From Paragonimus westermani (Eukaryota; Platyhelminthes; Trematoda; Plagiorchiida; Troglotrematidae), in the NCBI GenBank assembly GCA_008508345.1, contig QNGE01001019.1, forward strand, positions 15,969 through 79,968: DNA of 64,000 nucleotides. Reading direction: 5' to 3'. The notes under the pieces were generated by a model, which saw only the letters and a list, made by a program, of their open reading frames with translations, was not told the DNA's origin and did not search any database. Shown piece by piece: positions 45,805 through 56,752 of the stretch (position 1 is the first letter of the stretch; each line of letters begins with the position of its first letter). Made by a program: the position numbers and the translations under genes.

Positions 45805-47942
45805 CCGAAACAGAATTATTGGGAATATTGCAGCAGCAACAGAGGCAAATGCAGCAACAGAGGCAAATGCAGCAACAGCAGGATCAGATTGAACAGCAGC
45901 AGAAAATGATGCAGCGTCACCAGCAAGCCTTTTTGGATCAGCAGCAGACGAACGCTAAAATGTTTGAGTCACTCACAGCACAACTAACCGTCCTGACTAC
46001 GTCACGTACAGCCGCCACTCCGGAACCAAAACTGAAGGAGACCTTGGCAACCAGCATTCATGAGTTTAATGGTGATCTAAATAATGGTGTGACAGTTTCG
46101 TCTTGGTATCAGCGTTACGAAGACATTTTCCTAGTAGATGCAGCCACGTTGGACGAATTCGCCAAAGTACGCCACTTAATGCAGAAATCAGGTGCAGCTG
46201 AACATGCACAATATTGCAACTATATTCTTCCACAGAAATCTCGTGACTGCACTCTGAAAGACACTGTTTCGAAGCTTTGTTCTATTTTTGGTGAGAGGAC
46301 ATCTGCGTTTAACATTCGATACAAATGTCTGAAAATCTCTAGACACGATACAGAGGACATCGTGACGTTGGCTGGTAGAGGAAACCGAGAGTGTGAACGT
46401 TTCCAGTTAAAACAGATATGGGATTCACAATTCAAAGCTTTGATATTTGTTGCCGGGTTGACATCTTCAGAGGATGCTGATATACGAACGCATCTTTTAG
46501 CAAAACTGGATTCGTGTACAGACTTCTCAGTTCAGGATTTAACGGCAGAATACTTGCGCCTAGTGAATCTTAAGCACGACTCACAAATGTTGCAATCGAC
46601 CTCATCTCCCACTGACATAGAATCAGTTGACCGAGTTATAAGCCACAATCGTCCACCATATGTTTGTCGTGACGCACCTTTTCGTATGCAATGGCCATCT
46701 TCCGCTTGTTGGCTATGTGGACAGTGGCACTTCGTTCGATTTCGCCCATATCGCAGACAGGTGTGTCAACAGTGTAATTGTATGGGTCACAAGGAATCAC
46801 ACTGCAGACAATCAACCCAAGGCTTCCGCGCACGTCGCCAGTCCAATGTGGTGTTTAGTACAACAGGTGATATTGTTAACCGACGGAAATATATCACTCT
46901 TCACATTGAAAATCATCAAGTTACGTTACAGATAGATACTGCATCGAACATCACAATCATTTCCCGTTTAAAATGGATTAACCTTGGAAGACCACCGTAC
47001 AAGCCAACACACAGAATAGCCAAGAACGCTAGTGGTCACCAGATTCCTCTTCCTGGTGAATTAATGTGTACCTTCTGCTTCCGTGATAAATGTGACTCTG
47101 GCATTTGCTACATATCTCCTAGCAACCACCTACATCTTTTGGGTATAGACTGGATAGAAAAACTTGATCTGTGGAATGTACGCTTTAATTCTGTTTGTGA
47201 CGTATATAACACTATTCATTTATCAACATTTTGTGACGTGGCTACAATCTCGAGTAAACTGTATGGTGATTTTGTGCAACAGTTACCAGATAAGTTTCCA
47301 GATGTTTTTACGAACAATTTAGGCAAATATACAAAGGGTAAAGCTCAACTTTTCATCAAAACAGGAAGCAAGCCAGTGTTTTGTCCCAAGCGTCCCGTGC
47401 CATGCTCAACAACAGCAGCGTTGGAGGCTGAACTAGATCGTCTAGAAGCCACAGGAGTGTTGGTAAAGGTGAACTACTCCTCTTGGGCCGCCCCAGTTGT
47501 AACAGTAAAAAAAGCAAACGGCTCCATTCGACTTTGTGGTGATTTCTCAACTGGTCTGAACAAGGCTTTGCAGACACATCAGTATCCACTTCCTGTGTCA
47601 GAAGACTTATTTACTCGACACAATGGTGGCAAAATATTCTCTAAGATCGATCTCTCTGATGCATACCTCCAAGTTGAGGTGGATGATAGTTGTAAAGACC
47701 TACTAACAATAAACACACATCGAGGACTGTACCGTTACAACAGACTTCCATTCGGTGTTAAACGTGCTCCAGCAATATTTCAGCAAATTATTGATACTAT
47801 GCTTAGTGGTTTGGCGTACGTTGTTTGTTACATGGACGATATCATCATTGTAAGCCCCTCACCAGATGAGCACAAAACACACTTAGAACAAGTCTTTAAT
47901 CGTATTCATGAATACGAATTCACCTTACGAAAACAAAAATGA
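45801..47942 (+). CDS. gag-pol: Gag-protease-reverse transcriptase polyprotein, truncated
   Basis: The 713-codon frame starts at the ATG at 45801. A Gln-rich N-terminus contains an 18-bp tandem repeat in DNA (about 45837-45874). Capsid-like sequence follows to about residue 260. A C-X2-C pair (303-306) precedes a classical CCHC knuckle CQQCNCMGHKESHC (322-335). The protease motif is DTASN (379-383), with A in place of G. RT shows FSKIDLSDAYLQV (613-625), LPFGVKRAPAIF (649-660) and catalytic YMDD (677-680). Gag and pol share one frame, as in the Mag/K02A2.6 lineage. The frame is cut by a small deletion that shifts it and gives TGA at 47940-47942; RNase H and integrase continue in another frame. 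Confidence 0.9.
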   Translation: MAETELLGILQQQQRQMQQQRQMQQQQDQIEQQQKMMQRHQQAFLDQQQTNAKMFESLTAQLTVLTTSRTAATPEPKLKETLATSIHEFNGDLNNGVTVSSWYQRYEDIFLVDAATLDEFAKVRHLMQKSGAAEHAQYCNYILPQKSRDCTLKDTVSKLCSIFGERTSAFNIRYKCLKISRHDTEDIVTLAGRGNRECERFQLKQIWDSQFKALIFVAGLTSSEDADIRTHLLAKLDSCTDFSVQDLTAEYLRLVNLKHDSQMLQSTSSPTDIESVDRVISHNRPPYVCRDAPFRMQWPSSACWLCGQWHFVRFRPYRRQVCQQCNCMGHKESHCRQSTQGFRARRQSNVVFSTTGDIVNRRKYITLHIENHQVTLQIDTASNITIISRLKWINLGRPPYKPTHRIAKNASGHQIPLPGELMCTFCFRDKCDSGICYISPSNHLHLLGIDWIEKLDLWNVRFNSVCDVYNTIHLSTFCDVATISSKLYGDFVQQLPDKFPDVFTNNLGKYTKGKAQLFIKTGSKPVFCPKRPVPCSTTAALEAELDRLEATGVLVKVNYSSWAAPVVTVKKANGSIRLCGDFSTGLNKALQTHQYPLPVSEDLFTRHNGGKIFSKIDLSDAYLQVEVDDSCKDLLTINTHRGLYRYNRLPFGVKRAPAIFQQIIDTMLSGLAYVVCYMDDIIIVSPSPDEHKTHLEQVFNRIHEYEFTLRKQK

Positions 47943-49931
47943 GTTTTTCTTGACTCAAATCAAATATCTGGGATTCAAGGTCGATTGCAATGGTCGTCGT
48001 CCAGACCCCGCTAAAATTTGTGCGATTAAAGACCTCCCTTCTCCAACTAATCGAGTTCAGTTACAGTCATTCTTGGGTCTTGTGAACCATTATAACAGTT
48101 TCGTGCCCAATATGCATCAACTAAGGGCACCTTTAAACAATCTGTTACGCAAGGATACCAAATGAGTTTGGTCTCACGAGTGTCAATCTGCGTTTGGTAG
48201 CCTTAAGCGAATCATGTCTTCGGACCTATTATTGACACAGTATGATCTTAATCTCCCTATTATTGTAGCTGCTGACGCTTCTGATTATGGCATTGGGGCT
48301 GTGATTTCACACCAATTCCCTGACGGTCACCAAAAGGCAATCAGCCACGTTTCGCGGACACTGTTACCTGCCGAGAGAAATCATAGTCAGATAGAGAAAG
48401 AAGGTTTGGCTTTAATTTTCGCCATTAAAAGATTCCATAGGATGTTGCACGGCCGCCCGTTTACATTGTGCACGGACCATAAGCCCCTGTTATGCATACT
48501 CGCCCCACCCAAGGGTATACCTGTTCACACGGCTAACCGACTTCAACGTTGGGCCACATTACCAATCGGTTACGATTTTGTCCTCAAATATATCCCGACG
48601 AAGCGTTTTGGTCACGCGGACGCCTTTTCCAGGCTGATTGCGCATAAGTCGTCTAACCATCCAAGTGAGGACGTGGTCATTTCCTCTGTAGAGGTTGACG
48701 CTGACGTAAAATACGTGTTTTGAGTCCATCAGGAATTTGCCTGTCACTTCTACTATGATCCGGCGTGCCACTCAATCGGACCCTGTCTTGCAAGCGATAA
48801 AGTATTATTTACGCACGGGCTGGCCCGAAGAGATATGTGCAATTTACAAACCATACTACCAACGGCGGGATGCTCTAACGGTTGTGGACGGGTGTTTAAT
48901 GTTAGCGGATCGTATAGTGATACCACAAATCCTGAGAAAATGTGTTATACAAACGTTACATTGTGCACATCCCGGTATAAAACGTATGAAAGCTTTGGCA
49001 CATAGTTACGCATATTGACCAGGGATCGATTCCGACGTTGAGAGCACGGTCGAGTCACGTGAACAGTGTGCACGTGCTGCAAAAGTACCTGTCAAGGCTG
49101 AGTTGCACTCCTGGCCTCTACCAGATGGCCCATGGAAAAGAGTCCATGCCGACTTTGCTGGTCCACTCAATGACCAATACTTTCTCATCCTCGTAGATGT
49201 CTTTTCTAAATAGCCGGAGATCGTTCCAATAAGCACAATTTCCACGATAACTACTATTTCGTGTCTAAGTCGCACATTTGCTCTGTTCGGTTTTCCAAAA
49301 ACGCTTGTGACTGACAATGGTACACAGTTCACTTCAACACAGTTTTCACAATTTTGTAAATCATTCGCTATAGAGCATGTCCGCAGTCCTCCATAACATC
49401 CTCAATCTAACGGACAAGCAGAACGTTTTATGGATACATTCAAAAAAGGCTCTTCACAAATTGGAGGGGGAAGGAAGAATGTGTGAAATTTTAGACACCT
49501 TTTTGCGTACCTACCGTTCTACACCTAATGCAGCCGTACCAGATGGAGTTTCACCAGCTGAAGTTTTTCTTGGGCGGCGAATGAGAACAGCACTGGATGC
49601 CATGCTTCCCGTCAAGCGGGCGGGTCAACGCAACATCAAGATGCAGAAGCAATTTAACCAACATCATCGAGCTAAGGCTCGAGAATTCCATACAGGTGAC
49701 CCAGTATTTGTTCTAAAATTTCATGGCCATGGGTGTAACTGGGTGCCGGGAACTGTGACTCAGCGTCGAGGTCATGTGTTATATGAACTCACCGTCCACG
49801 GCAAGAAGGAGACTCATCAAACAAACCACATCAGACAACGAGATTCCAACATCTGCGACAAACCGGAAGACATCAGTGAATTACCTCTCGATATTCTGTT
49901 AGATACGTTCGAACTGTCAACACACGACTGA
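47943..49931 (+). pseudogene. pol: RNase H-integrase part of pol, multiply broken
   Basis: After the break the RT end continues (KYLGFKVDCNGRRPDPAKI, SFLGLVNHYNSF), with a TGA at 48163. RNase H follows (VAADASDYGIGAVISH, then TDHKPLL and GHADAFSRL), then a one-base frame change near 48722. The integrase has HPGIKRMKALA, a TGA at 49016, HADFAGPLNDQYFLILVDVF, a TAG at 49211, TDNGTQF, and a stop just before HPQSNGQAERF. Another frame change in an A-run near 49440 follows. The final open piece to 49931 carries the integrase C-terminal GDPVFV...WVPGTVTQRRG block. The damage rules out autonomous transposition. Confidence 0.88.
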
Positions 49932-50065
49932 GAGTAACACGGAAGAAAACGTGGTACGAGAAAACCCTATCATTGAAACACGTCACTCACGACGAACTCG
50001 GGCTCCAATAAAGCGTCTCAACGTGGACCCTACTAAAAGGTCGTACGAATAGTGTTCATCTTAAC

Positions 50066-50074
50066 AGAGGAGGG
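50066..50074 (+). other. Polypurine tract
   Basis: AGAGGAGGG directly abuts the 3' LTR start TGTTGG, as expected for plus-strand priming. Confidence 0.8.
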
Positions 50075-50324
50075 TGTTGGACCGGAATCGGACAGGCAGT
50101 CTCGCGCTTGCACGCCCACGCAATCACGCGTCATAACTTATGCCAGATAAGTCATGCTACAAATTAACCAATCACGTGTACTAGCGCTTGCCGATTCGTC
50201 AGTTAGTTATTGATCGGTTGTCTTTGATTATTCATTTTTATATGTCTGTACTACGTAACCAATCGATACATCTTGTACTTGAGTCTTACCAACTCGTTCC
50301 CCTTACCCACGGGACGATTTAACA
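50075..50324 (+). repeat. 3' LTR (250 bp)
   Basis: Starts TGTTGGACCGG and ends GATTTAACA; nearly identical to 45536-45787. Confidence 0.92.
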
Positions 50325-53183
50325 CCAGCAATGGGTGCCAACACGGTTGCTGCCACCAATACCGGATTATAGAAGCGATAACCAGGATCAGCAGAAATTA
50401 GATCAAATGGTCATTGATGAAGTTTGGCAAAAGCCGGAAAGGACGCGCGAATTTATGCAGTTGTCGGTTACCCGCAATGAAGATAGTCACTGTTACTTCA
50501 CGTGTACTGTAAACAATGCGTTACTACCCACGCGATGAACATACTTCCAATAAGTCTCATCTTCCTATTATTTTTGTGAACCTGTAGGAGTTGCGTAACG
50601 ATACTGAGATCGGGCCTCCTGACGCACCTACCTAATAGTGAGTTATCTATTTTTCAATTCTATCGGCTAGCGAGACATACAACTTTGTAGGAGAATTGGA
50701 AGAATGCTTCTATGTTAACAGAACAGGCCAAGTTGTAATTGTTTACACTTCGAATCATTGACAGAAACGCTTATGCGCAGCGTGGGTCATATGTAGACCC
50801 CCAATGATCCTAGAGGAGAATTCTAGGGTTGTTGCAATGTTAACAGTATTCGAGCAGCTCAATTGTGAAAAATTCGATCAGAGGGGAGTTGCACTGTGTT
50901 CGTCCGCCAGCTGTATCGGTCGCCTAAAATGACGAGGTAAAGCGATCGTCACGATCTAACCATAGCCTGTTGTGGACTAAAACGCCAGCAAGATACACTA
51001 AATTCAATCAGAAAGCGTGTAGACTTTTGCTGAAGAGAAACAAGGGACGTCACCCTAATAATCTAATCGGGCCTTGAAACAGTGTGTTCGTTGAACAAAT
51101 TCTTGATAAAGACTATGGCGTTAATCCCACACAAGACGTTTATACAACTGATAGAATTGTGGTAAATCACTGAGAAGTGGTTACGCAATCGAAAGATATT
51201 CACCACACAATTGATTACTCCGTCAGACTGTTTATAAAAATTGCCAGCAGAAAGTCGCATTACCAGGCTACATTCACACTCAACCTTGTGATTTGTGCGG
51301 CATCGATCAACCAGCCAGTCAGCCACTGAATTGCCGTTGACCAAGGTTGCATGTGCAAACTTCGCCACCATCGTACAAAATAGCACCTATCCTGAATTTC
51401 TCACGTGCGTTCAACCCACATTCAGGTGTCCGAACGCATTCATTGCGGTTCACCTAGCCCACGAGAAGCAGTTAGCTGAACAACGGTAGAAGCACGGAAC
51501 ATTGCAGCCCGTCATTCGTGGATGATCCCCCATAGAATTATCCTTATCCCTTCTCGGTCAAGGACATCATTTTTTTCACATCAATGTAACGCGGATCGCA
51601 ACTGTTGCCAGCGTGTCTCCAAATTTTTGATATCAGACCCTACTCATGACCACACTTTTGCAGTTTGTTACATGTTCATGACAAACTTCTTTTTTGGATG
51701 AAAACGAATAGATACGAGGTGATAAAATTGTATCACCATGTACTGACTCCATGGACGCCGACTCTTGGGTTATTCCCCTCCAACAATGATGACTCGCCAG
51801 TTGAGTGGATAGATTATGCTTGTTTGCAACTTGAAACAAATCAATCAACAGTCGGTTTGTTCCCCAGATCACATAAAGTCAGCTGTATGGTTCTGACGGA
51901 CGTCTCCAAAAATGATCATCCGTCGGTTTCTAAAACTAAGTAGGAACTTTTAAAGAAATGTCTGTTTGGACAAGATGCGACGAAACATATGAGCGTCAAA
52001 ACCAACTCAATCAAGACAGGCAAACTAGCCTTACTATGCAACTAACGTGAGTGCACAAAATTAACACGTTTGTGCGGAAAGAAAACTCCTTTACTCCATA
52101 CCTGCCGAATTTTCCTAATTTATTTTGTCCTCAGTTCCTGATGTTTGCAAGAAAACATATTATCAGATGTGAATATTTATTTCGCCAAGATAAAAGTTTG
52201 ATACAATGGTCTTGTGACAGCAAGCATTTACATGGAGTAATATAAAAAGCGAAAAGGAATTAAAAACTCCGCGAAGAAATGTTATCGCGAAGCTAGTGCC
52301 GTGCCAGTTAGCTCACGTATACTCCATCAAGGGTACTGATAAGAATGCCACACAAAAGAGGCACATGATCTTAGTATCATCAAAAATAAAAGCTAGGTAT
52401 GCAAAATGCATCATGAGAAATTATGTTCTCGTTTTCTGACTCTGTCGAATCACCCCCAACTGATAATCCAAGGAAGCTATGCGCGTTTTGATCGACTCGA
52501 GCTGTGGATTAGAAAGAGCAATATGTCAAACGCTGTGGAAAGTCAATTAGTATAATAAGTGCAGAGAGAAGGGAGACTTAGGGAAACACGCATGAGCGAC
52601 TATATTTGGAATAAGTGTGGTGACATTCATAAATACTCTGATACGAAACCACCTAATGAACAGAAAAATTGTCACTGCCCTGAGAGGGCTTTCTGTTTCA
52701 CGTGGAATGCGCCAGGAATCCAAACAAAAAGTCTCTGAGAGTAGTAGATTATGCGAAACAATGTATTATACGAAATCAGGATATTCAAGCGAAAGATAAC
52801 GGATAAGGATTTTGCTTAATTTCACCGAACTTAATTTCGCAACACAATAAATGGGGACGATTAAATCAGTTTAAATACAGCAACGAAGATGTATAAACGT
52901 GAAAATGAGACGATACGAATTTCGTATCACGCCGGTTTTAATTTCGACATCTGTTGTCGAGTGCGCATACCCTGGTAAACTACAAGTATGACGAAAAGGA
53001 AAATCTCAACAAAGACGGACGTCTAGCTTGATGAACCGTCACCATGTGAATGAGTCAAGATCTGTAGCGTACGGGCAAATACATCGGTGTGATAATACGT
53101 ACATCAAAATTGAGGGTAGGGCAGGTCAAGAACCTGAAGTTCCAACTGGAGCGCACGCATAACTTACACAAGAAGTAACTTAC
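50325..53183. other. No gene assigned; may contain the last VARS exon
   Basis: A 67-codon plus frame at 50335-50538 (DYRSDNQDQQKLDQMVIDEV in part) sits right after the gypsy insertion. It looks protein-like but is unrecognised and has no ATG at its start. The VARS coiled-coil exon ends at 53184 with a GTAAGT donor, so at least one more minus-strand exon must lie to its left. I could not identify it. Confidence 0.35.
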
Positions 53184-53315
53184 TTTATGATGCACCGCCT
53201 TGAGTTGTTGTTCCGAAACAACCTGGCTGAGTTGATGTGTAAGCTGCTCTTTTCGCTTGGTTTGTGCATGCAGTCGCCGTTCCAACTCTTGTTCAGTCCA
53301 ATTTAAGTCAAATGC
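53184..53315 (-). CDS. VARS: Valyl-tRNA synthetase exon D: C-terminal coiled-coil arm
   Basis: The exon is 132 nt (44 codons), phase 0 at both ends, with acceptor CTACTATTCAG and consensus donor GTAAGT. It encodes FDLNWTEQELERRLHAQTKR, then KEQLTHQLSQVV, a charged heptad-rich helix. The C-terminal arm of ValRS, which grips the tRNA elbow, has this character (xE...RL.K....L..L...L). The preceding exon C ends in phase 0 just after the last globular motif, so the join is in frame. It could belong to another coiled-coil gene, but order, strand and phase all fit VARS. Confidence 0.65.
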
Positions 53316-55486
53316 CTGAATAGTAGACAAGAAAACGAGGTTGTGAGAAGGCACGGAAGTAGGTGCGATGAACGGAACGAGGGCTAGATGACTAGAGTAT
53401 AGATCAGAAATGTGGAAATCAGTAGTCGATACTCATAGGCAGATACGGCGGAATTATGGCGCCTGAATGTGAAAACCGTGGTGGGAATATTGTTCTTGGA
53501 ACAAATAGCATGGAAGAACAATAAAACAAACCACAAAAAATGGCAAACAGGTGAATCAAATAATACGGTGGCAGTGAATAGAAAAGGCTAACTTGAAAAA
53601 ATATCAGAGCGATCGTTCTGAAAGATCAACAAAAGCTTGGACATAACTCCCGGAGCACCTGAACGCAGATGGTAGTGGTCTTCAGTCAGAACAGAACGAG
53701 TGGTAGCACTCCTGGCAAACGAATAAAAAATCCGTTCATGTTATGATTTAGCATCGATTTCTACATGCATACCTAAGTAGTCCGCGCCATCCGTCACTTA
53801 TCTGGCGATGTATATTACCAATAATCGAAATAACTGTTCCAGTTGCTTTAGCGCAGAAAATATCCACTATATGTAAACAAAGCCTCGGCATAATATACGA
53901 TAAAGACTCAATATCCGAGCCAACATACGTAAGGGTGGTTATACGATGGACAAATCAACTTAGAATGCGTAGTGTGGCTATGAATGATGAGACGGAACCT
54001 TATCAGAGACAATGGGAACATCCTTAGACGACTGAACGTGGTCTGTCATTAATCGATACATTTCAATGGGAGGAACATTAATACGAATCACACACAAAAC
54101 GATTTAAAAAGGATTTGTTGAATTCTCATCAAAATGAGATCAAAAATCACACTAGGACTATCAGTTTACGATCTACGCAACGTATACTGGTTCGAAAAAA
54201 ATAGTATGAACAAGAAATAATGTTGTGAGATGTTGAGGTTTTGTGTGCTCTTTTCAATCATAAGCGTAAAACACTAGGACGTATGTAAAACGTGTGTGAG
54301 AAAAACTGGTCATAAGTGGGCTATCTACTGGGGGAAGGAATGTTATCCGTTCTCGGGTAGACGAACTGTCGGAGTCAACAGTTTATACAAGTAGACAGCC
54401 GGATGGCGAATACCGATATACAGTGCTTTGGAAAACGGGCACAATTTGGGAGTCCACCTTGGGCGAGTTGACCGGGCCAATGATGTGATCAGTCTCTATG
54501 ATGTCTTACAATGGATGTGGTCTGGTTTCGATTCGCACCGCCTGTGTGTTCATCGCGCACACCAGTTGGGCATATATTGACCCATTGTTTGTTGCAACGG
54601 CCAAGCGGTTCTACCGATAGAGAAGACATCGAAGCTGCATGTGAACCGATAAATTTTATGAGACAAAACAGTTCGGTAGGATACGATTATGAACAAGTCC
54701 TCGAATACGTCGATTTGAAGAGAGTAAACGCAATTCAGCTGCGGAATATAGGCAAACCAAGGCAGACAGTAAGTTCCAACTTAATTCTGTTGTGATGTGA
54801 GCACATTTATAAAATAAGTGCGTCATGGGAACCGTCTGTATATCAGCCTTCAGTGACTTATTTTTTCTATAAATATAGAGGTCCATATCAGCACAATAGA
54901 TCGATGCCTATGAAAAAAGATGGTTGAAGATCTATAAAAATAGTTGATGTGCATGAGGATCCAACAGGTAATGATAGCAGAATGAGTGAATCGAAGTTCT
55001 ACCTCGTCCGCTGCAAGAGATCGCATGAAAACAGGTATCGCTGCAGACTCAGACAACACGCTTGATTTGTTCTTTGACGTAATCTTGAATGCTCGTGGCT
55101 CTCCGAAGTAATGTTAATCAATACTCGCCGTCCGGCTCTATGTATGCATACACTGTTGATTCAAGTATTTCACCTGCCTGGGAACTGATAACATTAGGTT
55201 CGCTTCTATGAAACCTAATTGTAAGTGGTTCGATTGTTGTCGGAACTCGCTTGTTACATATATAATCTAATATTTTACGTCCGCGACAGAAAAGAGCAAA
55301 CGAAATGCATAGGTATAGGGAGTTCTTTCACCACTGCTTATCTGTTTTAGTAAATAATGTTAGCAATATAAAGCCTTGTGCCTGTGTTCAACTGTGAAAT
55401 TGATGTCGTAATGAAGATCAGCTTGGTTACAGTCCATCCAGAGTTACGGATCCAAAACACAAGCGACATTTTATACAGTTGTCTAC
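53316..55486 (-). other. VARS intron (exon C to D)
   Basis: A GT-AG interval of 2171 bp (GTAGAC donor, TTCAG acceptor, minus strand). A plus-strand frame at 54511-54795 lies inside; it is unrecognised and treated as noise. Confidence 0.55.
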
Positions 55487-55792
55487 CTCCGAATCAACGA
55501 TAAGACACCAGCGAGACTTCGGCGCCACTGGGAAGCAGATACCGTGCGGGGGCAACAACGATGGATCACACACCGGCGAAATCCGGGTCAATGAGGTCAA
55601 AACCTCCAATTCGTCTGGATGTGCGGAATGGTTTATTTCGTGCGATAGGTAACACAAATGTTTTGGACTGGTCGTGTCAGAAACCTGGCGCAAAATAGGT
55701 CGCCAAGCGTTCACAGAAGCAACTGTGTCCAAAAGGTTGGCCATGCTCTGGCGTAGTTCCAGTTCACGGTCGACCACCCCGAGGAACCTAAA
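55487..55792 (-). CDS. VARS: Valyl-tRNA synthetase exon C: region before the arm
   Basis: The exon is 102 codons, phase 0 at both ends. The acceptor is CTTTCTGTTCAG and the donor GAG-GTAGAC. It begins FRFLGVVDRELELRQSMANL, matching the helix after the P-Y/F-P motif of ValRS, and ends ELEVLTSLTRISPVCD...PVAPKSRWCLIVDSE. The latter matches the small domain in which ValRS has L..L.R...V and a (V/Y)xLxxEGLVD strand. The open frame runs on to a stop at 55427, but the GT at 55486 gives an in-frame join to the coiled-coil exon, so I end the exon there. Confidence 0.75.
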
Positions 55793-56567
55793 CTGAACAG
55801 AAAGAGTTAAATGTTCAAACGTGTATGTCATTTGTGAGCGGTTAGCGGTTCTCGGCAGCAGATAAGCGGTCCTTAGGAAAGCCAAATAGTCGGTTCTACG
55901 GCGTGAAGCGCGTAAGGGACCGAGCAGCAATCTTCCTCTGGAAGTGTGCATAACATAAGTCAGCTCTCATGACTTCCGAAAATGAAACTTTCAACGCTTT
56001 TATCAATGTTTTATGTTGTGCTCCACTAGATTATATGTGGACTGCTACAGGGATGTCAGACAAATAAGATGTTGCAAAAGTACCAGTAAGTGGTGGCAAG
56101 TTTACAACGTATAAAGTAAATGTAAATGCGTCAACAAGCCGCATTACGGTACGGCACTTATATTTATTAAATCAAAAGCTTACATTAACAAAGAAACCAA
56201 TATACGTTTAGTGACACGAATGATCGACTAATCAGTGGACATCACAGGATTGTGGTTACTCTAACTGAACGAAGTTAGTTATTCAAATATTCTGGGGGTC
56301 CTCATGTACGTGACAAGAAAGTATAACACATACAAACGAGATAATGTACACTTGTAGTACTTGCCCTGTTCCTTATGCACACAAACGTACCGTAGTGTAC
56401 ACAGCAAAATCTACACTTACCCAACTGGCACAACTTATTCTAATAACCGGTGATTCGACTGAAAGTACTGGTGAAAGTCTATGTACCATTGAGAGGAATA
56501 TTCGGTGGAGTAAGCCCGTTATTCGGCAGCAAAAAAGAATGGAGTAAACATGACAAGAACACTGTAC
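55793..56567 (-). other. VARS intron (exon B to C)
   Basis: A 775-bp GT-AG interval with donor GTACAG and a pyrimidine-rich acceptor. No other gene seen. Confidence 0.6.
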
Positions 56568-56752
56568 CCAATTTATCGAAGGAAAGGGCTGCAGAGAAAG
56601 ACTTGTACTTTCCGATCCATTCTCCGGCGCAGCAGCCAGGCGTAATCCTTGCCAAACTACCTCGGTCACATGAGGCATTACTGGATGGAGTAGATGAAGA
56701 GCAGTCAACAAACTGGCATAGAAGACATTGAATCCATTCGGTCGCGAACTGT
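56568..56752 (-). CDS. VARS: Valyl-tRNA synthetase exon B: anticodon-binding domain
   Basis: The exon is 185 nt. The acceptor ATAACCCCAG supplies phase 1, completing a codon from exon A, and the donor is TGG-GTACAG in phase 0. It encodes SLLTALHLLHPVMPHVTEVV then WQGL, the class I ValRS signature (LRLLHPFMPFVTEELWQRL in many species). A variable loop and SLSLQPFPSINW follow, equivalent to S-I-x-V-A-P-Y-P. The enzyme charges tRNA-Val; this domain recognises the anticodon. Whether the gene is the cytosolic or mitochondrial type cannot be told from this part. Confidence 0.85.

Larger units (their letters stand above)
45536..50324 (+). mobile_element. Mag/K02A2.6-like Ty3/gypsy element, complete ends, broken pol
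   Basis: The order is 5' LTR (45536-45787), Ser-tRNA-type primer site, gag-pro-RT frame (45801-47942), broken RNase H/integrase (to 49931), polypurine tract (50066-50074) and 3' LTR (50075-50324). LTRs are 252 and 250 bp, start TGTTGG and end AACA, and differ at only about half a dozen positions. Flanking bases TCAGC and CCAGC are a 5-bp target duplication with one mismatch. The coding part has several stops and frame changes, so the copy is non-autonomous. Confidence 0.92.

Noticed and set aside
55427..55486. Reading VARS exon C through to the stop at 55427
   Set aside because: The extra residues match nothing in ValRS, and a GT at 55486 gives an in-phase join to the coiled-coil arm exon.
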